NCBI RefSeq assembly: GCF_947172395.1
Contig: NC_069093.1
Location: forward strand, 4,685,561 to 4,749,560
Length of the DNA: 64,000 bases
Direction of reading: 5' to 3'
Source: Bicyclus anynana
Taxonomy: Eukaryota; Arthropoda; Insecta; Lepidoptera; Nymphalidae
The notes beneath the pieces are model-generated. The model had not been told where the DNA came from and searched no databases. It saw only the letters and a program-made list of their open reading frames with translations. A program made the translations under genes and the position numbers. This document shows, in pieces, positions 1 to 9,790 of the stretch (positions are counted from its first letter, which is position 1; each line of letters opens with the position of its first letter).

Positions 1-105
1 AACCGCTTCAGTAGTACCGGCATTAAAGGCATAAACGTCCAAACAAACATACATCCAAACATCCATACAAACTTTCGCCTTTATAACGGTAGTAGGATGG
101 TGATA
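1..105 (+). repeat. 3' end of a dispersed non-autonomous repeat
   Basis: The first 105 bases match the ends of the repeats near 52787-52985 and 55845-56020. The shared parts are the phrase about a 'cgcttcagtagt' segment, a run of aaacatac-like units, and the terminus ACTTTCGCCTTTATAA. The copy is cut by the window edge. It looks like the tail of a non-coding mobile element; its class is uncertain. Confidence 0.5.
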
Positions 106-159
106 ACAATTGGTCGAAAGCTTAAAATTAACTTTCCAAACGCGCCTTGGCCAAAGTTT

Positions 160-350
160 AGCTTAACACGTTCGGTGCGATACTGATTATTCTGTACTTT
201 CCCCTGGTGGGAGGTTTTTTGCCCTCGCACTAAAACTTTGTGTGGTGCAGAACGAGGTTTATGGACCTCGTAACTCTTGAACGCTAAAATCCTTTTCTGC
301 TGCTGCGGAACGAGGTTAATTGACCTCGTGTTACAACCGCGACCGCGAAC
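160..350. repeat. Fold-back repeat with ACGAGGT/ACCTCGT palindromes (copy 1)
   Basis: The segment begins with AACACGTTCGGTGCG and contains ACGAGGT ... ACCTCGT units arranged as short palindromes, for example around 243-270 and 310-332. The same arrangement recurs at 25575-25745 inside intron 1 of GMC gene 1. I read it as a decayed MITE-like family; no protein is encoded. Confidence 0.5.
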
Positions 351-628
351 GTGTTAACAAATTCAATAGTTCAAGTGTTTGTCATTGACACTGATGTTTG
401 TCAAACGTTTGTTCAATAAAGCAATGCTCGTGGCTTGTTTGTCGAGAAGTACGTGCATCGTTACCGATGGTGGATTGTTTGTTGTACTGGAGTTACTGTT
501 TGTTATTTAGTTTACTCATTAGCACCATTCAATGTATCTACTAGTTGATGTCGGATAGTGTATAGACTTAGAGTATTATAGATGGTTTTGGATCGAAGTG
601 TCTTGCATTAGATATGTAATATATTGTT

Positions 629-848
629 GGCTGGTGCGAGGCTTCGGCAATGGCTAGTTACCACCCAACCGACAAAGACGTACCGCCAAGCGATTTAGCG
701 TTCCGGTACGAGGTCGTGTACAACCCGAAAGGAGTGTGGATTTCTTGCTACTCCTAACAAGTAAGCCCGCTTCCATCTGAGGTTGCATCATTACTAACCA
801 TCAGGTGAGATTCTAGCCAAGGGCTAACTTGTAATGAAAAAAAAAATT
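629..848 (+). repeat. SINE-A, 5'-truncated
   Basis: This is the 3' two thirds of the tRNA-derived SINE-A. It has the GGCTAGTTACCACCC block, the AGCGATTTAGCGTTCCGG block, and the terminal GGGCTAACTTGTAA followed by an A tract. The tRNA-like head is missing. Confidence 0.85.
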
Positions 849-890
849 GTTATGAGATCCTCAAGTACCTACAGGTAGTGTTAACATTAA

Positions 891-1185
891 TTATTGGATT
901 GAAGCAGGCGTTACTTTGCGGAAGTTCATCATGAATAGATAATAATTTATTTATTTTGCTATCATCCGCGAAAAACCGACAAACCCGTGCGACAACGTCA
1001 CCCAGGTCCGACAAAATACTCTCTACGTACGTTTCGTAAAAACGTAAAAGGTCGAAAACGGCAATTTGCAATTGCACGTTGTACAGTCAACATCATCTCC
1101 TGAGGATGCTTCGGTTTCGGGGTGAAACGTACGTAGAGAGTATTTTGTCGGACCTGGGTGACGTTGATGCAGTTAGAATTTTTTT
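891..1185 (+). repeat. Fold-back repeat FB (copy 1) with 43-bp perfect arms
   Basis: Left arm 993-1035 and right arm 1124-1166 are perfect inverted copies (core CGGACCTGGGTGACGTTG). The 5' part (GAAGCAGGCGTTACTTTGCG) is shared with copies at 16271-16530 (inverted) and 63405-63540. There is no coding potential. In the 16.3-kb copy a different part of the element is duplicated as the inverted arm. Confidence 0.7.
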
Positions 1186-1690
1186 TTTGTGTTTTCCATC
1201 TTGCCCCCCAAAAGTGACCTTCATATTTAAAAATTTCAGTTTCAAAACTTTCCAAAAATCTTTAAGTAAAAAGCTAATTTCTTTATTTTTTTCAAAATTT
1301 TGGATACAGTAAATAGTTTCAGAGAAAAAGGACATGGTCAATTGTCGTCTATTTGTTTAAATAACTTGAAAGCTATTTTTTTTTTTATTTCAAAAAAAAA
1401 TATATTTTTAAGATTCTCTTATCAAGACCTTTTGATTGATTGATTGATTTAATTTCATGTAAAACACGATGAAGTTTGTAAAAGTTAGTTTTTCAACTTT
1501 CCATCTTACACATCATAAGTGTCACGATACATTTCTGTATTTGGGTTACAAGAATTGATATGTGTACCAAATTTTAACTTAATCGGTCCAGCATATTCGG
1601 AGTAAACAGACAGACATTAATATGTGCACGAATGATATTATAAGGATTCCGTTTTTTCACTACGAACGTTTGGAACCCTAAAAATTAAAA
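1186..1690. repeat. Dispersed DNA-element-like repeat (copy 1 of 2)
   Basis: This stretch matches 53778-54350 in order: TTGCCCCCCAAAAGTGACC, AAGTAAAAAGCTAATTTCT, ACACGATGAAGTTTG, AGAATTGATATGTGTACC, then GATTCCGTTTTTTCACTACG near the end with GGAACCCTAAAAA. The terminal GGTTCCGTTTT/GGAACCC pair suggests a non-autonomous DNA element. It is non-coding. Confidence 0.55.
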
Positions 1691-1781
1691 AAATAAAGGG
1701 GTAGGGTAGGGTAGGGTACAGTTAGGGTAGTTGAAAGTTTACTTCGAGTTTCACGCGGACAAAGTCGCAAGCGTCCGCTAG
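1691..1781 (+). mobile_element. Helitron 3' end (Hel-2) with GGGTA repeats
   Basis: A short (GGGTA)n run is followed by TTTCACGCGGAC...GCGTCCGCTAG and then T. GCGGAC/GTCCGC forms a terminal hairpin just before CTAG, the usual ending of a Helitron. Larger copies lie at 35140-35373 and 22515-22793. Confidence 0.6.
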
Positions 1782-1794
1782 TATTATTATAAAA

Positions 1795-1921
1795 ATGAGG
1801 TATTGGTATTGAATTGTTATACCCATTTTTGTAACGAAGGAGGCTTGCTGGTCTATTCACTATTTTGGCATCTATTAACAACCTATTAAAATGAACATCA
1901 AATCAACTGAGAAATTTCATC
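1795..1921 (-). repeat. MITE-like fragment
   Basis: The phrases CTGGTCTATTCACTATTTTGG and CCTATTAAAATGAACATCAAATCAA recur, with changes, at 42370-42500, 43258-43320, 43605-43690 and 46720-46835. The family is non-coding. The (ATGT)n run at 1935-1950 sits next to it. Confidence 0.4.
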
Positions 1922-2593
1922 TACCTACTAATAGATGTATGTATGTATGTAGTTTGTGGACAAAGGGTTCCCTAGACCAACTATGCCACACATTTCAACA
2001 CTCTTGAACTGTAACTATTTTGTTCAGTGCAAAAGTTCACAATAAGCTTGCACTTTGTTATTAGACTCGCACAATAAAAGTAATTAATGTTGGAAACTTT
2101 GAAAGTAAAACATCTATACCCTTGCAAGTAAGTTGCACTTGATTTATCTTTCTTAGTTACACCAGCTCTGTTTAACTTACTTTATAAACAGCACCGGTGC
2201 AAATTTGCTACTTTGTTTCTAAGTATAAATAATCATTCGACTCTGGCCGCTTTGAGTTGTACTTGAAATACGTAGCAAGACACCATTACGATTGAAGCTG
2301 GCACTACAGAACAGAAAACTCAAAAATATACACAAGCTCCTTGTGTAACATGGTGTTGCTTCTTAACGACACCAAGTAAGCTGCACCATTACTAAGTATA
2401 CGGCTTAAGTATACTGAGTATAAGAGGAAGGACGTGATCTCTCTCTCTCTCTCTCTCTGTCAACAGGAATTAAGCCAGATATGTAATATACAGGCTGTAT
2501 CGTAACTAGTTGTGTGACAGGGTGATAGCTGACATCAAGGCTTACTAAAATAACGAAATAGGAATACTAGCTTTAACGTTTGGCAAGTTGTAG
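1922..2593. other. No gene seen; contains a (CT)n microsatellite
   Basis: AT-rich sequence with no convincing ORF or repeat family that I recognise. A CT dinucleotide run occupies about 2439-2458. Confidence 0.6.
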
Positions 2594-2760
2594 AGAGAGC
2601 TAAATATCTTAGCATTCCATGGATTCACCGTGCAGGTGCCGGGACCATCGCGTGGTAGAGAGAAAATCTCCGAGCAGAGTCCTGAACCTGTGACTACAGG
2701 ATGTAGGGTTAAGGAATTCCTTGACGATTGATCAACACTCCCCTCCTCCGCTCGTGTTGT
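2594..2760. repeat. Dispersed repeat, inverted partner at 39755-39895
   Basis: The segment contains GTGCAGGTGCCGGGACCATCG, ACAGGATGTAGGGTTAAGGA and TTCCTTGACGATTGATCAAC. The reverse complement of all three appears in order at 39755-39895. It is a non-coding interspersed repeat of unknown class. Confidence 0.5.
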
Positions 2761-3361
2761 TCTCCGTATCTAGCCAAAATTTGGTAAGATTCTATTAAAG
2801 CAGCTTTGGATACTTAATATAGAACTTGCTGCAGTTCTAATTAATATAACTTACACACCGTATTTCGGCTAACATTTATATTTCATTATTTTAGTAGGCC
2901 ATGATGTCAGCTATTACCCTGCAAAGTATGTTGTACTATTTACGGGACAGTAAGCATGTACGAGTAAAACAACTAGTAGAAACAACCAAGAAATTTTAAA
3001 TTCCACTTTTTTATTGTATTAAGAAAATCTTGTAAAACTAATTTCGTCTTAATAAGTACCTATTTTTGCTAAAACTTTGAGAACTTTGCTAAAATCCACT
3101 TACTGTTATAAGTATTAAGTATAACAAAGTGTAAGGCTTTGAAATTCGTTAAAACTTTTTCTTTTAATATCTTCTTATAGAGTTAAAATATTACACTAAT
3201 CCATTAGTAATGAGGTTTTTCTTTTGAATAATCGTAATTATTGTATTAAAAAGTATACCATTCATAATGAATCAAATTAAGAATCATTGTAACTAACGGA
3301 AAGACAACTACCAATAAAGGGAAGGGAAGGGAAATAAAGCTTATTATTTTCCTTTTCTCCA
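2761..3361. other. No feature seen
   Basis: AT-rich intergenic sequence without a supported gene or recognised repeat. Confidence 0.5.
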
Positions 3362-3700
3362 CGGTTTGCCGACGATGTGGTCATTATGGCAGAGACTCTG
3401 GATGACCTTAGTACCATGCCCAACGACCTCAGTAGAGTTTCTCAACGTGTGGGCCTAAAAATTAACATGAGCAAGACGAAGATCATGTCTAATGCTCATG
3501 TAACGCTCCACCCAGTTATTGTTGAGGGCTCTGGGCTCGAAACTATAGACTGTGTGTCCTAGGTGTATATACCTAGGACACACAGTCTAGATAGGAAGTC
3601 CAATTTCGAGAAAGAGGTGAATCCCCGAATCCAGCTCGGCTGGGCAGGGCGATGGAGAGAGCTATGCATGGAGTTTCTCTGCATGATCTGATTGGATGCA
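3362..3700 (+). pseudogene. RTE-type LINE reverse-transcriptase fragment
   Basis: Translation from 3362 gives RFADDVVIMAETLDDLSTM... then GLKINMSKTKIMSN, which includes the FADD catalytic box of reverse transcriptase and the following KTK motif. The frame ends in a stop at 3560, where a 38-bp palindrome (3548-3585) has replaced the usual DDYVYLG region. It resumes as a SNFEKEV-like stretch and then jumps by deletion to the C-terminal GVSL motif. It is a dead internal fragment of a non-LTR element. Confidence 0.75.
3548..3585. repeat. 38-bp inverted repeat inside the RT fragment
   Basis: Arms of 16 bp (ACTGTGTGTCCTAGGT and its reverse complement) flank a 6-base spacer. The right arm matches the expected LINE coding sequence and the left arm looks like its inverted copy. 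Confidence 0.75.
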
Positions 3701-3785
3701 CATGGTAGCAATTACCGTTTTCCTTGTGTCCTGCGATGTACTGCTCTACAGGCGATGTGTTCCACATATCATCAAGGCCATTTTA

Positions 3786-3912
3786 GACGGAGAGCCCATG
3801 ATGATGATCCAGATGTTCGTCATTTTATAAAAGCTGAAAGTGTAAATACGGTAGCCAATTATGAAGTGTGGACCGTGGTGGCTTTGGGAGGTAGCAGGTT
3901 TTAAGGATCCAG
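3786..3912 (+). repeat. Dispersed repeat fragment
   Basis: GTCATTTTATAAAAGCTGAAAG followed by GTAGCAGGTTTTAAGGATCC is shared with 60110-60265. Inverted relatives lie at 4170-4280 and 61065-61165. It is non-coding. Confidence 0.45.
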
Positions 3913-4169
3913 ACCCTCAACCAGTAATTAAGTATAAAGTATAATTGTTTATATATTTTTATCGGCATTATATGAGGAATGATATCCCCATTTGCCAGAC
4001 ACTTGACTTCATGGCAACTTTTCGCTAGAGACCCTTGAAGTTTCAAATCAAATAGTGTTTTTCGAAGGGTTGCCGCGAAGCTAAGTGACTGGCGACTGGA
4101 AATATAATTTCTCATATTATGCCGAGGGAAGCTTGAAAATATTACACTATATACTTACCTCTCAAAGCC

Positions 4170-4450
4170 ACCACGTCCATCGTCGTATACCGTATACATA
4201 CATACCGTCCAAAGTCCATTATTGGCTACCGTACTTACTTATGGTAGGAGCGTGATCTGACAAGCTTTCAGCTTTTAATAAAGTCAAAGTCAAAATTCAT
4301 TTATTTCAAATAGGCTTAGTTTACAAGCTCTTTCGAAACGTCAGGTAATAATATGAAACTTAAGATAATGGTGATAATAATTATTCGAAACTCCGAGAAG
4401 AGCCCACAACAAACTCAGCCAGGTTTATCCTTTTTTAGTTTATCACCATT
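4170..4450 (-). repeat. Repeat cluster with AAAGTCAAAGTC tail
   Basis: The first part is an inverted relative of 3786-3912. It is followed by AAAGTCAAAGTCAAAATTC and ATTTATTTCAAATAGGCTTA, a common lepidopteran retroposon end that recurs at 6258-6330 and 53690-53745. Confidence 0.5.
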
Positions 4451-4549
4451 TAACAATAGGTATATTAAATGACGAAAGTCTGGGATTCACCGGCTCTTAG
4501 TCTATTTGCTTCTTAGTAAATTATTACTAGAAAAACAATATTTTAACGA

Positions 4550-4770
4550 TAATCAAAACATCCTCGAAACCCCACAAACATTCATAGAAACTTTCAACTC
4601 CTACACCTACTTCTATTTTTGCACCAAAAAAGAGCTATAGTTCGACTCCAAGGTACTATTAATCACTTTACTTAGATTCATCTAAATCGGTTCAAGTGTA
4701 AGTGTGAAAAGGTAACAGACAGACAGAAAGGCTGTTCCTTCTTAATTTACACTCGTAATATTAGTTAAAG
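4550..4770. repeat. Probable dispersed repeat
   Basis: The segment has the phrase ATCTAAATCGGTTCAAG and then AACAGACAGACAGAAAGG, features typical of lepidopteran non-autonomous element ends. No second full copy lies in the window, so the call is tentative. Confidence 0.3.
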
Positions 4771-4854
4771 ACTCATTATCTGGTGCAGTAAAGACGACCT
4801 GTATATATTATTTCTTTTCAATATAAGGTATTTATTAGTATATTTTGATATGTA

Positions 4855-5131
4855 TTTTATTCATTATTGTAGGTATTTGTGTAATATTGTTTATGTATTA
4901 GGATGTAAATTATTTGTATGTATGTGTATTACTAATACTATGGTTATTTTTGTTTTACGCCACCTGCTGATGTCCTTAAGTTTTCCTAAACCGAAGGTTG
5001 CCTGGAAGAAATCGCTACTTAGCGATAAGGCCGCCTTTTGTATGCTGATCTCTTCTTAATTTGTTTTTTATTTCACTTGTTTTTGTCTTTGTGGTGTGCA
5101 AATAAAGTATATTTATCTTATCTTATCTTAA
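4855..5131 (+). repeat. LINE 3' end with (ATCTT)n tail
   Basis: The block GGTTGCCTGGAAGAAATCGC ... TAGCGATAAGGCCGCCTTTTG ends in GTGGTGTGCAAATAAAGTAT and a pentanucleotide (ATCTT)n tail at 5110-5131. This resembles the non-coding 3' end of a CR1- or jockey-like LINE found throughout Lepidoptera. A small relative lies at 18800-18850. Confidence 0.6.
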
Positions 5132-5369
5132 AATAGTAAAGTCGAGGTTCAGAACTAACACTTTAATAACTCAATCAACGAACTCCTGGCGAAACTTCTC
5201 AGCTTAATGACGTACATTTGACTTCAGCTTGTTTATCGTTAAATCTTATACAAGACAATTATTGATAGACGGGCTATCCATCCCTCTACGGGTTATCCAT
5301 CTTCACAAACAGTGGTATAACTTTCATAGTAGATTTGGCAAACAATAAAGGAGCATCAAGATTATTTTA

Positions 5370-5600
5370 TTTACTGCCTCCGATTCCGGAGGGTGTGGGT
5401 TCGAATCCGGTCTGGGGCATGCACCTCCAACTTTTCATTTTAAGAAATTAAATATCAAGTGTCTCAAACAGTGAACGAAAAGCATCGTGAGGAAACATGC
5501 ATACTGGAGAATTTTCTCAATTCTCTGCGTGTGTGAAGTCTGCCAATCCGCATTGGGCCAGCGTGGTGGACTATTGGCCTAACCCCTCTCATTGTGACAT
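5370..5600 (+). repeat. SINE-B copy
   Basis: The copy has a B-box-like GGGTTCGAATCC with downstream GGGGCATGCACCTCCAAC. It then has the conserved body (CACGTGT-like, ATCGTGAGGAAAC, TTCTCTGCGTGTGTGAAG, GCCAATCCGCATTGGGCC). It joins directly to SINE-A at 5603. Confidence 0.85.
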
Positions 5601-5602
5601 TT

Positions 5603-5826
5603 GGCTGGTGCGACCGTACCTAGTTACCACCCTACCGACAAAGACATACCGCTAAGCGTTTTAGCGTTCCGGTACAATGTCGTGTAGAAACCGAAAGGGG
5701 TGTGGATTTTCATCCTCCTCTTAACAAGTTAGCCCGTTTCCATCTTAGATCATCACCACTTATCATCAGGTGAGATTGTAGTCAAGGGCTAACTTCTAAG
5801 ATATAAAAATAAAAAAATAAAAATTC
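5603..5826 (+). repeat. SINE-A, 5'-truncated
   Basis: The body blocks are CTAGTTACCACCCTACCGAC, TTAGCGTTCCGGTAC and GTGTGGATTTTCATCC. It ends GGGCTAACTTC plus an A-rich tail. It starts exactly where SINE-B stops. Confidence 0.85.
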
Positions 5827-5906
5827 GGTTCACTGCTGAGCTCGAGTCTCCTCTCAGAATGAGATGGGTTAGGCCAATAATCCACTACGCTGGCCCAATT
5901 CGGAGT
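5827..5906 (-). repeat. SINE-B fragment, inverted
   Basis: ATTCGGTTCACTGCTGAGCT and GTCTCCTCTCAGAATGAGA are the 3' end of SINE-B in reverse orientation. The fragment abuts the A-rich tail of the SINE-A copy. Confidence 0.75.
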
Positions 5907-6257
5907 GACAGTTATTCAGTAGTAGACCGTGCCGCGTTGCTCAAAACAATGTAAACAATATAAATGGCCTACTTACAAAAAAAATATTTCCAAAATCTAA
6001 TAAAACGTGTACCACTTGTGTGTCAAGTTTACACAAAAAATATGAAAAAGGCCAACGCCTTCGCGGACAACGGTTGGTGCTCATTTTTTATTCAAGAGTA
6101 AATAGAATAGAATTCATTATGCGATGTTATTTTTTTATTAAAATATTTACATACAAAAGTTTGTGACCATTTTTTTATAGAATGTCTATAACATTTTCAT
6201 AATAACACTAGTTTCAGCTCTTGGATAAATAGGTCTATGGTAATCAGCTCTGTCCAA
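5907..6257. other. No feature seen
   Basis: AT-rich sequence, no supported gene or recognised element. Confidence 0.5.
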
Positions 6258-6330
6258 ATCATAAAGTCAAAATTTAATTATTTCAACTAGGCTTACTTTA
6301 CAATTGGAAAAGTCACAACATGTTATTAGG
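6258..6330 (-). repeat. Fragment of the AAAGTCAAAATT repeat
   Basis: ATAAAGTCAAAATTTAATTA and TTCAACTAGGCTTACTTTAC match the retroposon end at 4275-4330. Confidence 0.5.
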
Positions 6331-6481
6331 TAATTGTGATAATAAAAGTCAGAAACTTAAAGTTATGAGGGTTCCAAAAAGGCCTGTTTAGGAATATCTT
6401 CTGAATTTTCAGTAAGCGTTGTAATTTAACGACCTTACTCCGCAAGTATTTGCCCCTCAGGTATCCGTTGTAGACCTTAAC

Positions 6482-6844
6482 CAGAGGCATCTTTACCTAT
6501 GGTGCAAGGGGTGCGATGCATCCGGGCGCCGCGATCTCAAGGGCGGCCGAGTGCCACTCGCCGCGCGGGATATTATGATGACGGGCCCGCGAGCTTATCG
6601 TAACCTTACGTAAAAAATACTTCGGGTTCTAAAATAAATGTGTCTAGTTTAAGCAAAGAGAGGCAAAAAAGGTAACTACCCATACAAAGTGTTTATTTGC
6701 TACAAAGACAGTTTGTGGTAACTTGAAGTGTTGCTTGTACATATTCCATTTTGACAGAGCTCAGCACGCTTAAATACTGGAGAGTAGAGTACGCTAGGGT
6801 GATTATTGGACCCCCGAGCACTACGTGAACTAGAGACGCCCCTG
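6482..6844. mobile_element. hAT-like non-autonomous element
   Basis: The element begins CAGAGGCATCTTTACC and ends CTAGAGACGCCCCTG. These are imperfect inverted termini of the CAGGG(G)C type seen in hAT transposons. The flanking 8-mers ACCTTAAC (left) and ACCATAAT (right) agree at 6 of 8 positions, as a decayed 8-bp target duplication would. The GC-rich head (6505-6560) contrasts with the AT-rich surroundings. There is no transposase. Confidence 0.55.
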
Positions 6845-6904
6845 ACCATAATATAGCTAGTAAAAAACAGTTTAGGGTAGTCGAGTCAATAAAAACTAGG
6901 TACA

Positions 6905-7130
6905 AGTGAACTATAGCATATAGTTCGAAGAGCCGATGGCCGTTGGAGTACCAAGGTGCTGGAATGGCGACCCTACACAGGAAAGCGCAGTGTTGGTCGA
7001 CCCCCCACAAGATGAAGCGAAGACATCAAGCGGGTTGCTGGGAGCAGCTGAATGGTGGCGGCTCGAGACCGTAGTGTTTGGAAGTCCATGCAAGAGGCCG
7101 CATCGGATGATGATGATGATGATGACAAGT
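6905..7130 (+). pseudogene. RTE-type LINE 3' fragment
   Basis: Translation gives RRADGRW, then KVLEWRP and KRSVLVDPP, the C-terminal end of an RTE-type polyprotein. It is followed by the terminal (GATGAT)n tail near 7107-7125. Only the last ~70 codons remain and the end is frameshifted. Confidence 0.75.
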
Positions 7131-7666
7131 ACTTAAACTAAGTAAAATAAACATTTCTTTTTCATTTTGTGACCGCTGGCTCCTAGACTATTCCGTTAAT
7201 TGATCGAACGACGTCATCACATGATATCGTTAAAACAAATTGCCGCCATTATAAGGAGCGGTATGAATACTTCATGAAATTTAAAGCGCTGTAAAGCGCT
7301 GGAACAACGATTTTAACGGTATCGCTAAATCGCTTCTTTACGACGTAAGAGTGTCGTTATTGTTATTACATTTTTTTTGTTAACAGTATAAACACCTTTT
7401 ATTGGTGTGAAAATGGGAGTTTTGCACGTAAAAGTGTAAAAACTCGTCTATAGAATATTTCATTTTTATCATTGAAGTTTTAAGCATGTCTCGTGTGACA
7501 AACACGGCTATTGAGTGAACTTATGAGAAATACGACATAGTTTTATTTGATAGTTATTGCATTTTGTTATGGGTGTCAGAAACGAAGAAAACCTTACCAT
7601 TACACCGACCTACATAGTACTGTAGTAGGTACCTGCAAGTGTCAATTTCCATCCAAAATCTACCAT
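7131..7666. other. No feature seen
   Basis: AT-rich intergenic sequence with no supported ORF. Confidence 0.5.
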
Positions 7667-7853
7667 TCTAATCTTATAAAGCTGAAGAGTTTGTTTGATT
7701 GAACGCGCTAATCTCAGGAACTACTGGTCCGATTTTAAAAATTCTTTCAGTGTTAGATAGCCCATTTATCGAGAAAGGATATAGGCTATATTTTATTGCC
7801 GTATTCCTAGAGGAACGGGAACCACGCGGGTTAAACCGCGCGGCGTCTGCTAG
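7667..7853 (+). mobile_element. Non-autonomous Helitron (Hel-1)
   Basis: The element starts TCTAATCTTATAAAGCTGAA and ends GCGGCGTCTGCTAG, followed by T. GCGCG-type dyad symmetry precedes the end, matching the Helitron pattern 5'-TC...hairpin...CTRR-3' with insertion before T. Other copies: 18584-18787, 41241-41432, 46492-46697 (minus), 57583-57725, 62559-62766. Confidence 0.7.
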
Positions 7854-8381
7854 TCTACCATACGGGCCATACCTATCGGCAAAATCTATATATAACAAGT
7901 GAGCAAACGTAGCGTAGAAACCGACGAGATTCGACCTCGTCAGAAATATGAACAAAAATATCCTGTTCGTTTATACAATGTCTCGCGAATAATGGCTTTC
8001 GATGGAAAATACATTTCAAAAAGTCCCGCAGTAGTTTTTCAAACATTTTTATCGTTGGAAAATTGAAAACATTTAAAGCTCATTTTAGTGTAATCGTTCC
8101 ATTCTCCGCAAAAACGGGCGCCATTAAAACCTGCTGCTAGATAATGATGATAGCTACCACGGCGAGATCCAATCCAACTGGCAATTTTAATGTTATCTTG
8201 CTACAATTTTCTACAATAACAAACACCTATGTTACATTCTTAAATATTTATCGAAGCTGTACTAAATGTATTCTCAGACTCAGAAGTGATAACAAAAATA
8301 AGAAAACTAATGTCGAACAAAGGTTGTGATTCACAACATTTGTCAGGACAACTTAATTAACAAATCAAACTGTAACCAAAA
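7854..8381. other. No feature seen
   Basis: AT-rich; ORFs are short and without recognisable similarity. Confidence 0.5.
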
Positions 8382-8580
8382 TAAGACCCTAGAATGGAAG
8401 TCACGCACTTGTGAACGTTGTGTGTGGGGTTAAAGGTACCTTTGACGGTTAACAAACATTCCCCTTCCCCTCAAGTCACCCTCCCCGCATATCCCAAGTA
8501 ACCCATAAACAAGAGATGTGGACGGCTCGAACGCCATGAGCACACTGAAGTCAACACGCGATCGAACGACGTCATATCCG
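8382..8580. repeat. Dispersed repeat, inverted relative at 41640-41800
   Basis: GGGTTAAAGGTACCTTTGACG followed by ATTCCCCTTCCCCTCAAG and CGCATATCCCAAG is matched in reverse by GGGATATGTGAGGAG ... GAGAAGGGGAATATT ... AACCCTACAT at 41700-41780. Its class is unknown. Confidence 0.4.
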
Positions 8581-8859
8581 TCACAGATTACTATTTCCTG
8601 CACTATTTATTAAACACATATAAATTTAAAACTCTTCAAAATCTTTACGCTTTTGTACCAATCGGAATTTAAAGGATGTATAGAATACGGTTGCTTAATT
8701 GCAAAATTCGTTTGTTACTTTTACTATTAAAATCTTTGTCAGTTTAATCACAATTTATTAAATAGAATTACATATTTGTTTGTTATTACCTTTTGACGTG
8801 GAGACCCTTGGACCATGGAGTCGCAGTACCAAACAATTTTTCATAGAAATATATATATA

Positions 8860-9235
8860 TGTCGGAGATTAGATTATAATAGTGCCATCTTATGGCGGCA
8901 GTAGGAAACGTCAAGTACTGCACTTGGGTGAGGTTTATGCCATGAAGGCCTGTACATGTGTAACATGGCCAGTTGGAATGTCGTTGGACGTTTTTAAAAG
9001 AAGAAGAAAAAGAATATGGAATATGGAATGAAAAAGTAGAACTGTCATAAGAAAAATGGGACGAACGGCCTCATGGCATAAAACTTACCGCGTTTCCATT
9101 CAATTTATTATTGTTAATTAATTGTTATTGTTAAATAATTTTGTGATTACATTAAAGTGATTATTTTGCTATTTACTGGCAAAAATATTTCCAAGATTCC
9201 ATCATAGCTGACCCATACCTATTCAGTCCTCCGAA
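8860..9235 (+). repeat. 5' LTR
   Basis: It begins TGTCGGAGATTAG and ends ATTCAGTCCTCCGAA. The same 376 bases appear at 14375-14750, and I saw no difference on reading. A related but longer LTR starts at 50353. Confidence 0.85.
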
Positions 9236-9236
9236 A

Positions 9237-9246
9237 TCAGAAGTGG
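9237..9246 (+). promoter_or_regulatory. Putative tRNA-Leu primer-binding site
   Basis: TCAGAAGTGG lies one base after the LTR. It matches the acceptor/T-arm end common to tRNA-Leu genes (…CCACTTCTGA…). The same 10-mer follows the related LTR at 50942-50951, which supports its role in priming. Confidence 0.6.
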
Positions 9247-9440
9247 AAACGGATCGTGCGACCCACGTGAATCTGTCAGTAAAGCTGGTTGGCAGGCTAT
9301 AGTCGGGGCACAGCAAAATACCAAATGACTCTTCGTAAAAACGCTTTACAATCCGCCGCCTATTAAGGACAAGACCAGTGTCCTACCCAACTGTCAGGCG
9401 AAAGATGCAGACACGGACTTGAGCTTGGCTAACGGAACAA

Positions 9441-9790
9441 CGGATTTATTTTGGTTGTCGGATCGTGATGTACAGGGGAGTAAACTTATTCTTATGCTTA
9501 GTAAGGCTATGAAAGGCTCAGCCGCAACGTGGTTTTCACAGATTGCTTTTCCTAATATGTAGAGAGTAGAATTTGAGAAAATGTTTTTCTCTCGCTTTAA
9601 TAACTTGTTCTTTTTCTTTCATGTGAACCACTGTAGTATAATAGGAGCTAAGTGTTGGATTGCCAATTTAATCAGACGTCCAGAGTCTGATAAAAAAGAA
9701 ACAAAGCAGCAACTTGAACTACGTGTGCGGGTTACCTGGTTTAGTAGCATCAGCTGACGCAGACTGGTAGCGAAGTAGTGACGGTCACAG
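9441..9790 (+). pseudogene. Degenerate gag fragment
   Basis: Frame translation gives LFWLSDRDVQGSKLILML, then KAMKGSAATWFSQIAFPNM, a stop, and VEFEKMFFSRFNNL. The pattern (KGSAA.WF.QI ... F...F..RF) matches the retrotransposon gag domain. The in-frame TAG falls where a Trp codon would be expected, so one base change could have made it. No full-length gag ORF remains. Confidence 0.6.

Noticed and set aside
2439..2458. (CT)n run as a promoter GAGA site
   Set aside because: There is no gene nearby; it is more simply a microsatellite.
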